18,356 nt of DNA from Chloroflexota bacterium (lineage in GTDB: Bacteria > Chloroflexota > Dehalococcoidia > DSTF01 > RBG-16-68-14): the NCBI GenBank assembly GCA_022561355.1, contig JADFRJ010000016.1, forward strand, positions 1 through 18,356, read 5' to 3'. Position 1 is the stretch's first letter; every line of letters starts with the position of its first letter. This document shows positions 1 to 6,787 of this stretch, piece by piece. The position numbers were made by a program, and so were the translations under genes. The notes under the pieces are model-generated. The model saw only the letters and a list, made by a program, of their open reading frames with translations. It made no database searches and had not been told where the DNA came from.

Positions 1-1631
1 GAATTCCGAACCGAGCCCGACCTCGAAGTTGTTCGACCAGACCGCATCGGGATCGACCTTTAATGAAATGACGAGGCCGCCAACCTGTGAGGCCCGCAGG
101 AAGTAGCCGCGCTCCTCAGCGAGTGGGTCGGCGCTTGTCGTATCGGCTTGTCCGGAGGCTGCGTCCGCCTCCGCTTCGGCTCGCGCCGGCTCAAGCTGGA
201 TGAGAACGCCGACTGCGACCAGCACCAACACGCCGAGCACGGCTTCTAGGCGGATCATGTTCGTTACCAGGCGCTGGAGGCTCGCTAACGAGGCCGCCGA
301 GTCTTCGTCGATAGCCCCGCCGCGCATCCGCAGGCTTGCTTCGACGATGCGAGGCTGGAGCCGGAACGCGCCGAGGGCCGCGACGGCGAGCAGCGGCAGC
401 ATGATCCCCATCTTGCCGATGAGACTGAGCCCGTAGTTGGTGTTGAAGAGCTGGCCGAAGGACGTGAACTGGGCGAAGGCGCTGATCACTCCGCTGACCA
501 TCAGGATCACGACGGAGAGCGCGGCCAGCACAGAGAAATGCCGGAATGACGCCGCCGTAAAGAGCGTACGCGCCGGTCCGGGAAGCTCCTCGAGCCAGCG
601 TGGCATCGCAAGGCCGACGTGGATCAGGCCGCCTATCCAGAGCGAGGCGGCGAACAGGTGCAATACGTCGGTCGCAATCTTCCAGACGGCGCCATCAGCG
701 CCAGCGGCGTGGCTGACCATCGATTGGGTGAAGAGCACGCCGAACGCGGAGACCGCCAAGACGGACAGTGCCGGAATGAGCGCACTGCCCTTCGCTCGCC
801 AGACGAGGAAGGCCGCGACCAGCGTCGCGAGCAGCAATGCCTGTCTGGCGATCAGGAACTTCCCGAAGCGAGTGTCGGTGAGCAGGTCATCGATCTTATT
901 GAGACTGCCAAGCTCGTCAGCCTGCGTGAGGAGCTGGATCAGACTGCCCTGGAGGACGAGGAACACAGCGATCAACGTGCTCGCGATCAGGATCCCGATC
1001 GAGAGCTTGCGGAGCGCGTTTTGCGATTCGCCCGAAAGGACGCGGGACGCCGGCACGACAACGAGCAGCACGTAGGCGACGCCGCCCAGCATGACGGCAG
1101 AACCCAGCAGGACGATCCAGCGGGCAGTTGTGTCGAGCAAGTCCGGCGTGTTGGACGGCGCCTGGGCCAGGTCCAAAAGCTCCGATGGAACCGAGCCCCC
1201 TGGCGCTGTTCCATCCGGGTTGAGCACGGTAAACGAGAAGGACCCGGCCCAGGTGTGGCCGTCGACTGTCGAGAGGTTTCGCCAGATCACGGTGTAGATA
1301 CCTGGAGGCAACTCGTCGATGACGTCCACCGTAAGCGAGTCCTCGCTCTGGAACGTGGGCGCTGAGACCGGCAGTTCGGCAGGGCTGGTGTCCCAGATCT
1401 GAACAGTCGTAACCGATGGCTCCAGCGGCTCGCTGAAGCTGAGCGAAATCGTGCGCGGCCATTCCAGGAGTTGCTCGTTGGGCGCCGGATCGGAAGCGAG
1501 CTGAACGGCGTGAGCGTATGAGCTTGGTGTTCCGGCGAATGCCGCCCAACCCGCGATGGCGAGCAGAGCGACAACGATGCCCAGGAGAAGCGTCCGGACC
1601 GGGATTAGACTACGTACGACAACCCTCTCAT
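1..1631 (-). CDS. CopC-CopD family copper resistance membrane protein (partial, apparent frameshift at start)
   Basis: The frame open from about 1605 down to the window edge encodes a hydrophobic signal segment, then a CopC domain. The likely cleavage site is SYA|HAV, giving a mature N-terminal His. The domain closes with WRNLSTVDGHTWAGSFSF, whose Asp and His are the CopC Cu(II)-site residues. A CopD-type polytopic domain follows, with the conserved DVLHLFAASLWIGGL segment near 605-650, and a further extracytoplasmic region is cut by the edge. CopC/CopD fusions bind periplasmic or surface copper and move it across the membrane. The start is odd: AAGGAGG (1642-1636) sits ideally before ATG 1631, but that frame reads nine codons and stops at TAA 1607-1605. 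The main frame has no ATG, GTG or TTG before the signal segment. One missing base between 1631 and 1605 would join the two. The protein is well supported; its 5' end is not. Confidence 0.85.
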
Positions 1632-1656
1632 TCCCCCTCCTTGGTGGGCTCCCCTC

Positions 1657-1685
1657 TTGACAGCATTGTTCTCAGCGTCGAGAAT
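1657..1685 (+). promoter_or_regulatory. Candidate sigma70-type promoter for the His-rich membrane protein
   Basis: A perfect -35 hexamer TTGACA (1657-1662) is followed 17 bp later by GAGAAT (1680-1685), which matches four of six -10 positions. It lies about 80 bp upstream of ATG 1764 and points toward it. The dyad at 1662-1695 overlaps it. Confidence 0.4.
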
Positions 1686-1695
1686 AGACAATGCT
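1662..1695. promoter_or_regulatory. Long interrupted dyad in the divergent intergenic region (candidate operator)
   Basis: AGCATTGT (1662-1669) is the exact reverse complement of ACAATGCT (1688-1695). Inside them TTCTC (1669-1673) pairs with GAGAA (1680-1684). The dyad overlaps the predicted promoter and sits between two divergently transcribed genes, as expected of an operator serving one or both. The binding protein is unknown. Confidence 0.4.
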
Positions 1696-1720
1696 AAGTA
1701 TTGGTGTATGCCTATGCTTT

Positions 1721-1743
1721 GTTCAGGACTGAACGTCGTTCAG
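1721..1743. promoter_or_regulatory. Two overlapping perfect palindromes (candidate operator)
   Basis: GTTCAG-GA-CTGAAC (1721-1734) and CTGAACG-T-CGTTCAG (1729-1743) share the middle half-site. This gives three alternating copies of a TTCAG/CTGAA half-site within 23 bp, placed between the predicted promoter and the RBS of the gene starting at 1764. The pattern suits cooperative binding of a dimeric repressor. Confidence 0.4.
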
Positions 1744-1763
1744 CGTATGAGGAGCCTACTAGG

Positions 1764-2855
1764 ATGAGTACTTCCGCGTCAAATCAGGAAACGCATGTTG
1801 AGCCGGCGGCGTCCACAGGGCAGCTGTCCAAGCCGGGCCGGGCTCTGGCCATCCTGATCCTCTCCGGAGCGGTCGCGGTCGCGGTCCTGAGCGTGACGCT
1901 GAGCGTGACCCTGGACAACGGTGGCCTCTGGATAGACGCCGCGGCTGTCGCGGGGATGGTGGCGACCGTCATCGCTGCCGCCGTGATGCTTGGCACTCGG
2001 CATGGCTGGGCGAACGGCACCAGCATGTCGCTGGCCTCGATCGCGACTGGCGTCATCGGCGTCGGGGCGATCGCGCTCGCCGCGGTAACGTACATCGGTG
2101 GCATGGGCGGCGATGGCATCTCCAGTGCGGCAGTTGCGAACCAGACGTCCGAGGAGGGCATCGCCCTGACCGAGCAAGTCTCCAACAACGAGATCCAGCC
2201 GCCGGGCTACGCGCACGACATTGGCGTACAGCCGACGATCAACCAGTTCCTGACGTTCGATGACGCGCAGATCCTGCGCAGTGTGCCCGGGGGCACCGTC
2301 CTCCCGACGGAGGTCGATGCGCTCCGCTCAGAACTCACCGCGGCGCGCGAGTTCGCGTTGCAGTTCGACACCGTCGAGAAGGCCTACGCGGCGGGGTACA
2401 ACAAAACGACAAACGACGTGCCCTTCATGGGCGCCCACTTCCTCAACAACCAGTACCTCACCGATGGCGTGTTCGACGCCGGCAAGCCCGAAGGACTGCT
2501 CTTTAGCAAATTGGGCAACCCGGACAACGATTGGACCCTGGTCGGCGTCTGGTACCTGCTGCTTCCCGGACAGGGCGGCGCGACCGTCGACAGCCCGCCG
2601 GAGGGTTTCAGTGGCAGTCTGGACCTCTGGCACACGCACCACGGGCTCTGCACGCGCGCCGGTGTCATCTCGGAAGATAACAGCGCTGAGAGTTGCGCCG
2701 CCGACAGCGGCAACTTCATTGGCGACCTGCGCTGGATGATGCACGCTTGGGTTTACCCAGAGGCGGGCGTGGATAACAGCGAAGGCGTGTTCGTCTACCT
2801 CAACAGCGATCTCTTCGAGGCGCAGTCGCAGGCTCAAGTGACGATCATCGACTAA
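1764..2855 (+). CDS. Three-helix membrane protein with His-rich extracytoplasmic domain, function unknown
   Basis: The protein has 363 residues from ATG 1764, which has a GAGGAG-like RBS about 10 bp upstream; an in-frame TTG at 1701 is a less likely start. Three hydrophobic helices (about residues 27-49, 58-77 and 90-111) are followed by an extracytoplasmic domain of about 250 residues. That domain contains MGAHFLNNQYL (His225), LWHTHHGLC (His290, 292, 293 and Cys296), Cys311, and MMHAWVYPE (His328) ahead of GVFVYLN. The clustered His, Cys and Trp residues suggest a metal or haem site, and its neighbour is a divergent CopC-CopD gene, so a role in copper handling is plausible. That is inference: I recognise similarity to uncharacterised secreted proteins with an HxHH-x2-C pattern but no named function. 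It is probably monocistronic, since a strong terminator follows. Confidence 0.85.
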   Translation: MSTSASNQETHVEPAASTGQLSKPGRALAILILSGAVAVAVLSVTLSVTLDNGGLWIDAAAVAGMVATVIAAAVMLGTRHGWANGTSMSLASIATGVIGVGAIALAAVTYIGGMGGDGISSAAVANQTSEEGIALTEQVSNNEIQPPGYAHDIGVQPTINQFLTFDDAQILRSVPGGTVLPTEVDALRSELTAAREFALQFDTVEKAYAAGYNKTTNDVPFMGAHFLNNQYLTDGVFDAGKPEGLLFSKLGNPDNDWTLVGVWYLLLPGQGGATVDSPPEGFSGSLDLWHTHHGLCTRAGVISEDNSAESCAADSGNFIGDLRWMMHAWVYPEAGVDNSEGVFVYLNSDLFEAQSQAQVTIID

Positions 2856-2874
2856 CAAGAACTGAGGGACTCGA

Positions 2875-2906
2875 AGAGACGCCCGCCCCTGCGGGCGTCT
2901 CTTTTT
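2875..2906 (+). terminator. Strong rho-independent terminator
   Basis: GAGACGCCCGC (2876-2886) pairs perfectly with GCGGGCGTCTC (2891-2901) around a CCCT loop and is followed by five T residues. It lies 19 bp after the stop of the His-rich membrane protein. Confidence 0.9.
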
Positions 2907-2938
2907 GTGATCAGAGTTACGACTCCTCCGTCGTGAGG

Positions 2939-2947
2939 TGTTAGAAT
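2939..2947 (+). promoter_or_regulatory. Candidate extended -10 promoter for the glutaredoxin-cysS unit
   Basis: TG-T-TAGAAT (2939-2947) fits an extended -10 element (TGnTATAAT) with one mismatch. It starts 44 bp before ATG 2983. No good -35 is seen, which is tolerated with an extended -10. A small dyad, ACGAC (2919-2923) with GTCGT (2930-2934), lies just upstream. Confidence 0.4.
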
Positions 2948-2982
2948 GTGATTCGTCCTAGCTTCATACGGAGGAACGCGCA

Positions 2983-3204
2983 ATGGCCCTCATCATGTAC
3001 TCGATCCCGGGATGCGGAACATGCGCACGCGCGAAGCGCGAGATGATAGAAGAGGAGATCGATTTCGAAGAGCGGAACATCAACATCAACGAGCAGTGGT
3101 ACCAAGAAGCGATCAAACTAGCCGTGACTGTACCAATCTTCATTCACGAGGATGATCGAGTGGAGATCGGCTGGCGAGGAGACTCAGGATGTCTTTTCCA
3201 GTAG
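2983..3204 (+). CDS. Glutaredoxin-like small thiol-disulfide protein
   Basis: This 73-residue single-domain protein has a thioredoxin-fold redox motif, CGTC (Cys11-Cys14, preceded by SIPG), the cis-proline segment TVPIF (Pro51), and a C-terminal GWRGDSGC stretch typical of short NrdH/glutaredoxin-like proteins. It should exchange disulfides in the cytoplasm using the CxxC pair; its partner cannot be read from sequence. GGAGG at 2970-2974 lies 8 bp before the ATG. It sits 56 bp upstream of the CysRS-glycosyltransferase gene on the same strand with no terminator between, so the two are probably co-transcribed. An additional Cys70 near the C-terminus is not part of the CxxC site. Length is normal for the family. 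Confidence 0.85.
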   Translation: MALIMYSIPGCGTCARAKREMIEEEIDFEERNININEQWYQEAIKLAVTVPIFIHEDDRVEIGWRGDSGCLFQ

Positions 3205-3260
3205 CTGTCGAGTCCTTGTCCGCAGACGGCCGAGGTTAGGCACCGGAGCACGGAGGTGGG

Positions 3261-5420
3261 ATGGTGCTCCAGCTTTATGACACACTAACCCGGACGAAAC
3301 AGCCCTTCAAGCCCCTTGAGTCCCGCAAGGCGAGTATCTACTCGTGCGGGCCAACGGTCTACCGCGACGTCCACATCGGGAACCTGCGGACGTATCTACT
3401 CGCGGACTGGCTGCGCAGAGTCTTGGAAGCGCAGGACTACCAGGTCCAGCACGTCAAGAACATCACTGACGTTGGACACATGCGGCAGGAGCTGCTGGAG
3501 CGAGGCGAAGATAAAGTGATCGCCGCCGCGATCGCAGCCGGCAAGACGCCTGCGGAGATCGCGGAGCACTACACGGAGTCGTTCCTTCGGGACGAGAAGG
3601 CGCTGAACATCAAGCCCGCGCACGAGTTTCCGCGCGCGACGGAACACATCGGCCACATGATCGAGATGATCGAGAGTTTGATCGCCAAAGAGCTGGCTTA
3701 TGAAGTCAGCGGGAACGTCTACTACCGAGTCGAGCGCTTCTTGGGGTATGGCAAGCTGTCCGGCAATACGGGCGAAGGGCTGCTTGAGGGCGTTCGCGCT
3801 GAAGCCGATCCTCTGAAAGAGAATGGCAGGGACTTCTCGCTCTGGAAGGCGGCCGAGAAGGGCCGCGTCGCGAAGTGGTCCAGCCCGTGGGGCGATGGCT
3901 TCCCCGGCTGGCACATCGAGTGCTCCGCGATGTCCACCCATCTCCTGGGCGAGCGATTCGATTTCCACACCGGCGGCGTCGACAACATCTTCCCGCATCA
4001 CGAAGACGAGATCGCCCAGAGCGAAGGCGCCCTCGGCCATCAGGTGGTTGGGCACTGGGTCCATGGCCAGCACCTCCTCGTCGACGGGCTGAAGATGGCC
4101 AAATCGACCGGCAACGTCTATACGTTGCCGCAGCTCCGCGATCGTGGTTTCGAGCCGATGGCGTTCCGTTATCTGTGCGCGACAGTCCACTATCGCAAGC
4201 GTCTCAACTTTACGTTTGCATCGCTGCGCGCGGCGTCCGCGGGCCTGAGCAAGTTGCGGCAAGAGGCGTTCCAGGCGGCCGGAGCGAATGGCGAAGACAC
4301 GGGCGCGGGCGACGGGAGCGCGTGGGAAGAGGCGTTCTGGGATGCGCTCAAAGACGACTTGCACCTGCCGCGCGCGCTCGCGGCCGTTTGGCGACTCGTC
4401 CGTTCAGACGCGTCGCCGCGTGTGAAGACGCGTCTGCTGCGTGCGTTCGACGAAGTGCTCGGACTCGATCTGCTGCCGCAGCCTAGCGAAGTGCCCGACG
4501 CGGTGCGCGCGCTGATCGATGAGCGGCAGGAGCTGCGCAGGCGCGAGGACTTCGTGCCCGCGGACGCGCTGCGGAAGCGGGTCGAGGACGCCGGCTACGA
4601 GGTCCGTGACGTGCGTGAGGGGCTGGCGATTGTTCCCCGGGCGACGTCGGCGCCGAGCGACATGGGCGTACTACATTCGTCTGACGACGTGCCTTCGTTC
4701 CTTGAGCAGCCGGATGAGTTCGACTTCAGCGTGATCCTCACCGGGCGAGACGATCTGGAGGGGCTGCGGCGGGCCGCGTCCGCCGTGCTCGCGCAGTCCG
4801 ACAGGCATCGCCTCGAACTGATCGTCGTCGATAATGGCTCGTCTGATGGCACGGGTGATTGGCTCTTCGAGCTGACGCAGCAAGACGACCGCGTGCGAGC
4901 GATCACTTGCGACCACAATATCGGGACCGGCGCGGCGCGTAACTGCGGCCTGCGCGCGGCCAAGGGGACGATCATTGTTCTGCTCGACACGAGCGTGGAG
5001 CCGACGGACGAGTTCTTAACGCCGATCGCGGCTGCGCTGGAGGATGGCACGACGGGCATCGTCGGCCCGTTCGGCGTCAACAGCGAGGACATGCGTGAAT
5101 TCGAGGACGCTCCGGGGCCCGAAGTCGACGCCGTCGAAGGCTATCTCATGGCGCTTCGCCGCTCTCTCGTCCGTGAGGTGGGCCTGATGGACGAAAAGTT
5201 TCGCTTCTATCGCCATCTGGACCTCGACTACAGCCTGGCGATACGTGAGCGAGGTTATCGGAATCGCATCGTCCCAGACCTGCCGCTGCGCCGCCACGCG
5301 CACACGGACTGGGAACGTACTCCGGAAGATGAGCGCGACCGTCTGAGCAAGCGCAACTTCTACCGCTTCCTCAAGAAATACGGCCACAGCACCGACCTGC
5401 TCCTAGCTAAGTCCACGTAA
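3261..5420 (+). CDS. cysS: Cysteinyl-tRNA synthetase fused to a family 2 glycosyltransferase
   Basis: Residues 1 to about 460 form a complete class I CysRS that charges tRNA-Cys. It has HIGN at 38-41, Zn ligands at Cys29, Cys221, His246 and Glu250 (spacing as in E. coli CysRS), the signature KMAKSTGN (Lys278-Ser282, Ala where KMSKS has Ser), and a C-terminal helical anticodon-binding region ending near DFVPADALRKRVEDAGYEV. After a linker of about 25 residues, residues 487-700 are a GT-A fold family 2 glycosyltransferase: IVVDNGSSDGT (521-531), GAARNCGL, a metal-site-like LLDTS (574-578), and GLMDEKFRFY...DLDYSLAIRERGY. No stop or frame change separates the halves. GGAGG at 3252-3256 supports the start. 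Normal CysRS is about 460-490 residues, so the whole GT2 domain is extra. An internal ATG near residue 468 could also give a separate GT polypeptide. Each domain call is secure; why they are joined is unknown. Confidence 0.93.
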   Translation: MVLQLYDTLTRTKQPFKPLESRKASIYSCGPTVYRDVHIGNLRTYLLADWLRRVLEAQDYQVQHVKNITDVGHMRQELLERGEDKVIAAAIAAGKTPAEIAEHYTESFLRDEKALNIKPAHEFPRATEHIGHMIEMIESLIAKELAYEVSGNVYYRVERFLGYGKLSGNTGEGLLEGVRAEADPLKENGRDFSLWKAAEKGRVAKWSSPWGDGFPGWHIECSAMSTHLLGERFDFHTGGVDNIFPHHEDEIAQSEGALGHQVVGHWVHGQHLLVDGLKMAKSTGNVYTLPQLRDRGFEPMAFRYLCATVHYRKRLNFTFASLRAASAGLSKLRQEAFQAAGANGEDTGAGDGSAWEEAFWDALKDDLHLPRALAAVWRLVRSDASPRVKTRLLRAFDEVLGLDLLPQPSEVPDAVRALIDERQELRRREDFVPADALRKRVEDAGYEVRDVREGLAIVPRATSAPSDMGVLHSSDDVPSFLEQPDEFDFSVILTGRDDLEGLRRAASAVLAQSDRHRLELIVVDNGSSDGTGDWLFELTQQDDRVRAITCDHNIGTGAARNCGLRAAKGTIIVLLDTSVEPTDEFLTPIAAALEDGTTGIVGPFGVNSEDMREFEDAPGPEVDAVEGYLMALRRSLVREVGLMDEKFRFYRHLDLDYSLAIRERGYRNRIVPDLPLRRHAHTDWERTPEDERDRLSKRNFYRFLKKYGHSTDLLLAKST

Positions 5421-5450
5421 CTGTTCCTCAGAATTTCTTGGGCGAGAGGG

Positions 5451-5479
5451 TTGACATCCCTCCGCAGCCGATATATAGT
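5451..5479 (+). promoter_or_regulatory. Near-consensus sigma70-type promoter of the padR-arsM operon
   Basis: A perfect TTGACA (5451-5456) is followed by a 17-bp spacer and TATAGT (5474-5479, five of six matches). Transcription would start near 5486, directly at the first AGGTAT repeat. This is the best promoter-like sequence in the window. Confidence 0.75.
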
Positions 5480-5482
5480 GTT

Positions 5483-5521
5483 CATAGGTATACGGCAGCA
5501 AGGTATCGGAGGCATAGGTAT
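5483..5521 (+). repeat. Three AGGTAT direct repeats at exact 15-bp spacing (candidate operator)
   Basis: AGGTAT starts at 5486, 5501 and 5516. The first and third copies extend to CATAGGTAT (5483-5491 and 5513-5521). The array runs from the predicted transcription start to the start codon of the PadR-type regulator, so bound protein would block transcription or translation. The canonical PadR ATGT/ACAT dyad was not seen here. Confidence 0.5.
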
Positions 5522-5918
5522 GTCTGGAAATCGAGACCTGACGGAAAAGAGCTATTGGCAGACGCTTGCCAGCCGCGGGACGGGACGTTTTCTCGTCTTG
5601 GCGGCCCTTAACGAGCGCCCGCGGCATGGTTATGAGCTAGCGCGCGCCGTCACGGAGGCGTGTGATGGCTGCTGTGAGCCGACGGACGCGATGATCTATC
5701 CGACGATACGAGAGTTGACGGAAGGCGGCTACATCACCTGCCATACCGAATCGCAGGGCCAGCGACAACGCAAGGTGTGCGAGCTGACGGACCGCGGACG
5801 AGCGGCCTTTCGGGCGGCCGCGGAAGTATGGAGATCCGTGCTGCCCGCTCTGCAAGACGGAATCGATGCAGGATTGAAGCTGGACACGCTGGAAGCCAAC
5901 GAGGAGGTCCTGGTATGA
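5520..5918 (+). CDS. PadR-family transcriptional regulator with a Cys cluster, probably arsenic-responsive
   Basis: The protein is 132 residues from ATG 5520, with GGAGG at 5508-5512 giving good spacing; an upstream in-frame TTG coincides with the -35 box and is rejected. The winged-helix PadR pattern is clear: LAALNERPRHGYELARAV, then MIYPTIRELTEGGYI, a basic wing SQGQRQRKVCELTDRG, and a short C-terminal helix. The unusual part is CDGCC at residues 48-52 (Cys48, 51, 52), with Cys74 and Cys87 also present. PadR proteins usually sense phenolics or drugs; a thiol cluster beside the recognition helix suggests soft-metal sensing. The stop overlaps the ATG of arsM by 4 bp, so regulator and methyltransferase are translationally coupled. 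Arsenite as the ligand is inferred from this coupling and the cysteines. It could instead be annotated as ArsR-like, but the motifs fit PadR better. Confidence 0.85.
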   Translation: MSGNRDLTEKSYWQTLASRGTGRFLVLAALNERPRHGYELARAVTEACDGCCEPTDAMIYPTIRELTEGGYITCHTESQGQRQRKVCELTDRGRAAFRAAAEVWRSVLPALQDGIDAGLKLDTLEANEEVLV

Positions 5919-6736
5919 CGACCGAACGAACAGCAGGGGAGATCAAAGGCGCCGTCGAAGAGCACTACGGATCGCGGGCGCGTCAACAGCTCAGCAAGCC
6001 GGAGACGATAGAGCTGACAGCCACGTCCGGCGATGGCTGCGGCGACGATGCATGTTGCGGGCCCTCCGCGGCGCCGCAAGAGGAATCATCCGGCTGGGCC
6101 GACAAGCTGTACAGCGCCCAAGAGCTGGGCACCGTGCCGGAGGAGGTTCAGGAGATGTCGCTCGGCTGCGGCAACCCGATGGCGATCGCCGAGTTGCGAG
6201 CCGGCGAGGCCGTCCTCGATCTCGGGAGCGGCAGCGGACTCGACTGCTTCCTGGCCGCGCAGCAGGTCGGTGAGTCGGGCAGGGTCGTCGGCCTCGACAT
6301 GACCGACAGCATGCTCGAATTAGCCGCACGCAACCTGAAGAAGGTCGGCGCGACGAACGTCGAGTTCACGAAGGGCGAGATGGAGTCGATGCCGCTCCCG
6401 GACGACGAGTTCGACGTGATCATCTCCAACTGCGTGATCAACCTGTCACCCGACAAGGACGCGGTGTTCCGCGAGTCGCCTCGCGTCCTCAAGCCCGGCG
6501 GCCGCATGCGCGTGTCGGACATCGTCTGGACGCGGGCACCTACCGAGCAGGAGACCTCCGATCTCGCAAGCTGGGCAGGCTGCATCGCCGGAGCGCTGGA
6601 GATCAAGGAAGTGGAATCCAAGCTGAACGACGCAGGCTTCACGGACATCAAGATCGAAGTGACGCAGCAGGGCGAGAACAATGGTTGGGCGAGCGCCGAC
6701 ATCAGTGCGTTCAAGCCGGCGGCATCCTGCTGCTAG
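5915..6736 (+). CDS. arsM: Arsenite S-adenosylmethionine methyltransferase ArsM
   Basis: The enzyme methylates As(III) using SAM, giving methylated and partly volatile arsenicals; it acts in the cytoplasm. The 273-residue protein has SAM motif I VLDLGSGSGLDC (100-111), then VVGLDMTDSM, EFDVIISNCVINLSPDK, and RVLKPGGRMRVSDIV. Cysteines match the ArsM arsenic site: Cys173 (SNCVINL) and Cys223 (WAGCIAG) correspond to the conserved pair, with N-terminal Cys42, Cys47/48 and Cys85 (SLGCGNP) providing the others. A C-terminal Cys272-Cys273 pair may help deliver or release arsenic. ATG 5915 overlaps the stop of the regulator (ATGA). An upstream in-frame ATG (5777) lies inside the regulator gene and is rejected. 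No arsenite pump or arsenate reductase lies in the window. Confidence 0.95.
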   Translation: MTTERTAGEIKGAVEEHYGSRARQQLSKPETIELTATSGDGCGDDACCGPSAAPQEESSGWADKLYSAQELGTVPEEVQEMSLGCGNPMAIAELRAGEAVLDLGSGSGLDCFLAAQQVGESGRVVGLDMTDSMLELAARNLKKVGATNVEFTKGEMESMPLPDDEFDVIISNCVINLSPDKDAVFRESPRVLKPGGRMRVSDIVWTRAPTEQETSDLASWAGCIAGALEIKEVESKLNDAGFTDIKIEVTQQGENNGWASADISAFKPAASCC

Positions 6737-6761
6737 ATGAGGCTCACGCCCGGATACACAG

Positions 6762-6785
6762 AGAGAGGCCCGGAAGGGCCTCTCT
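6762..6785. terminator. Hairpin between convergent arsM and lipoprotein genes (bidirectional terminator)
   Basis: AGAGAGGCCC (6762-6771) pairs perfectly with GGGCCTCTCT (6776-6785) around a GGAA tetraloop. The T tract is weak on both strands, but the placement between two convergent stops (6736 and 6788) supports a shared terminator. Confidence 0.65.
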
Positions 6786-6787
6786 TC

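Noticed and set aside
1..6. EcoRI site GAATTC at the very start, suggesting a cloning junction
   Set aside because: The same site occurs internally at 5097, 10776 and 16398, and the CopC-CopD frame continues through to the edge, so it says nothing about the biology.
917..1549. 210-residue minus-strand ORF beginning MGGIRRNTKL
   Set aside because: It is an out-of-frame shadow of the CopC-CopD frame; it is rich in Arg, Pro and His with no domain, while the overlapping frame has clear CopC and CopD motifs.
1729..1743. LexA-type SOS box
   Set aside because: GAAC and GTTC halves are separated by three bases, not the four expected of the Gram-positive SOS box, and no DNA-repair gene is adjacent.
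3396..4364. 322-residue minus-strand ORF
   Set aside because: It lies wholly antisense to the CysRS domain and has no recognisable motif or RBS.
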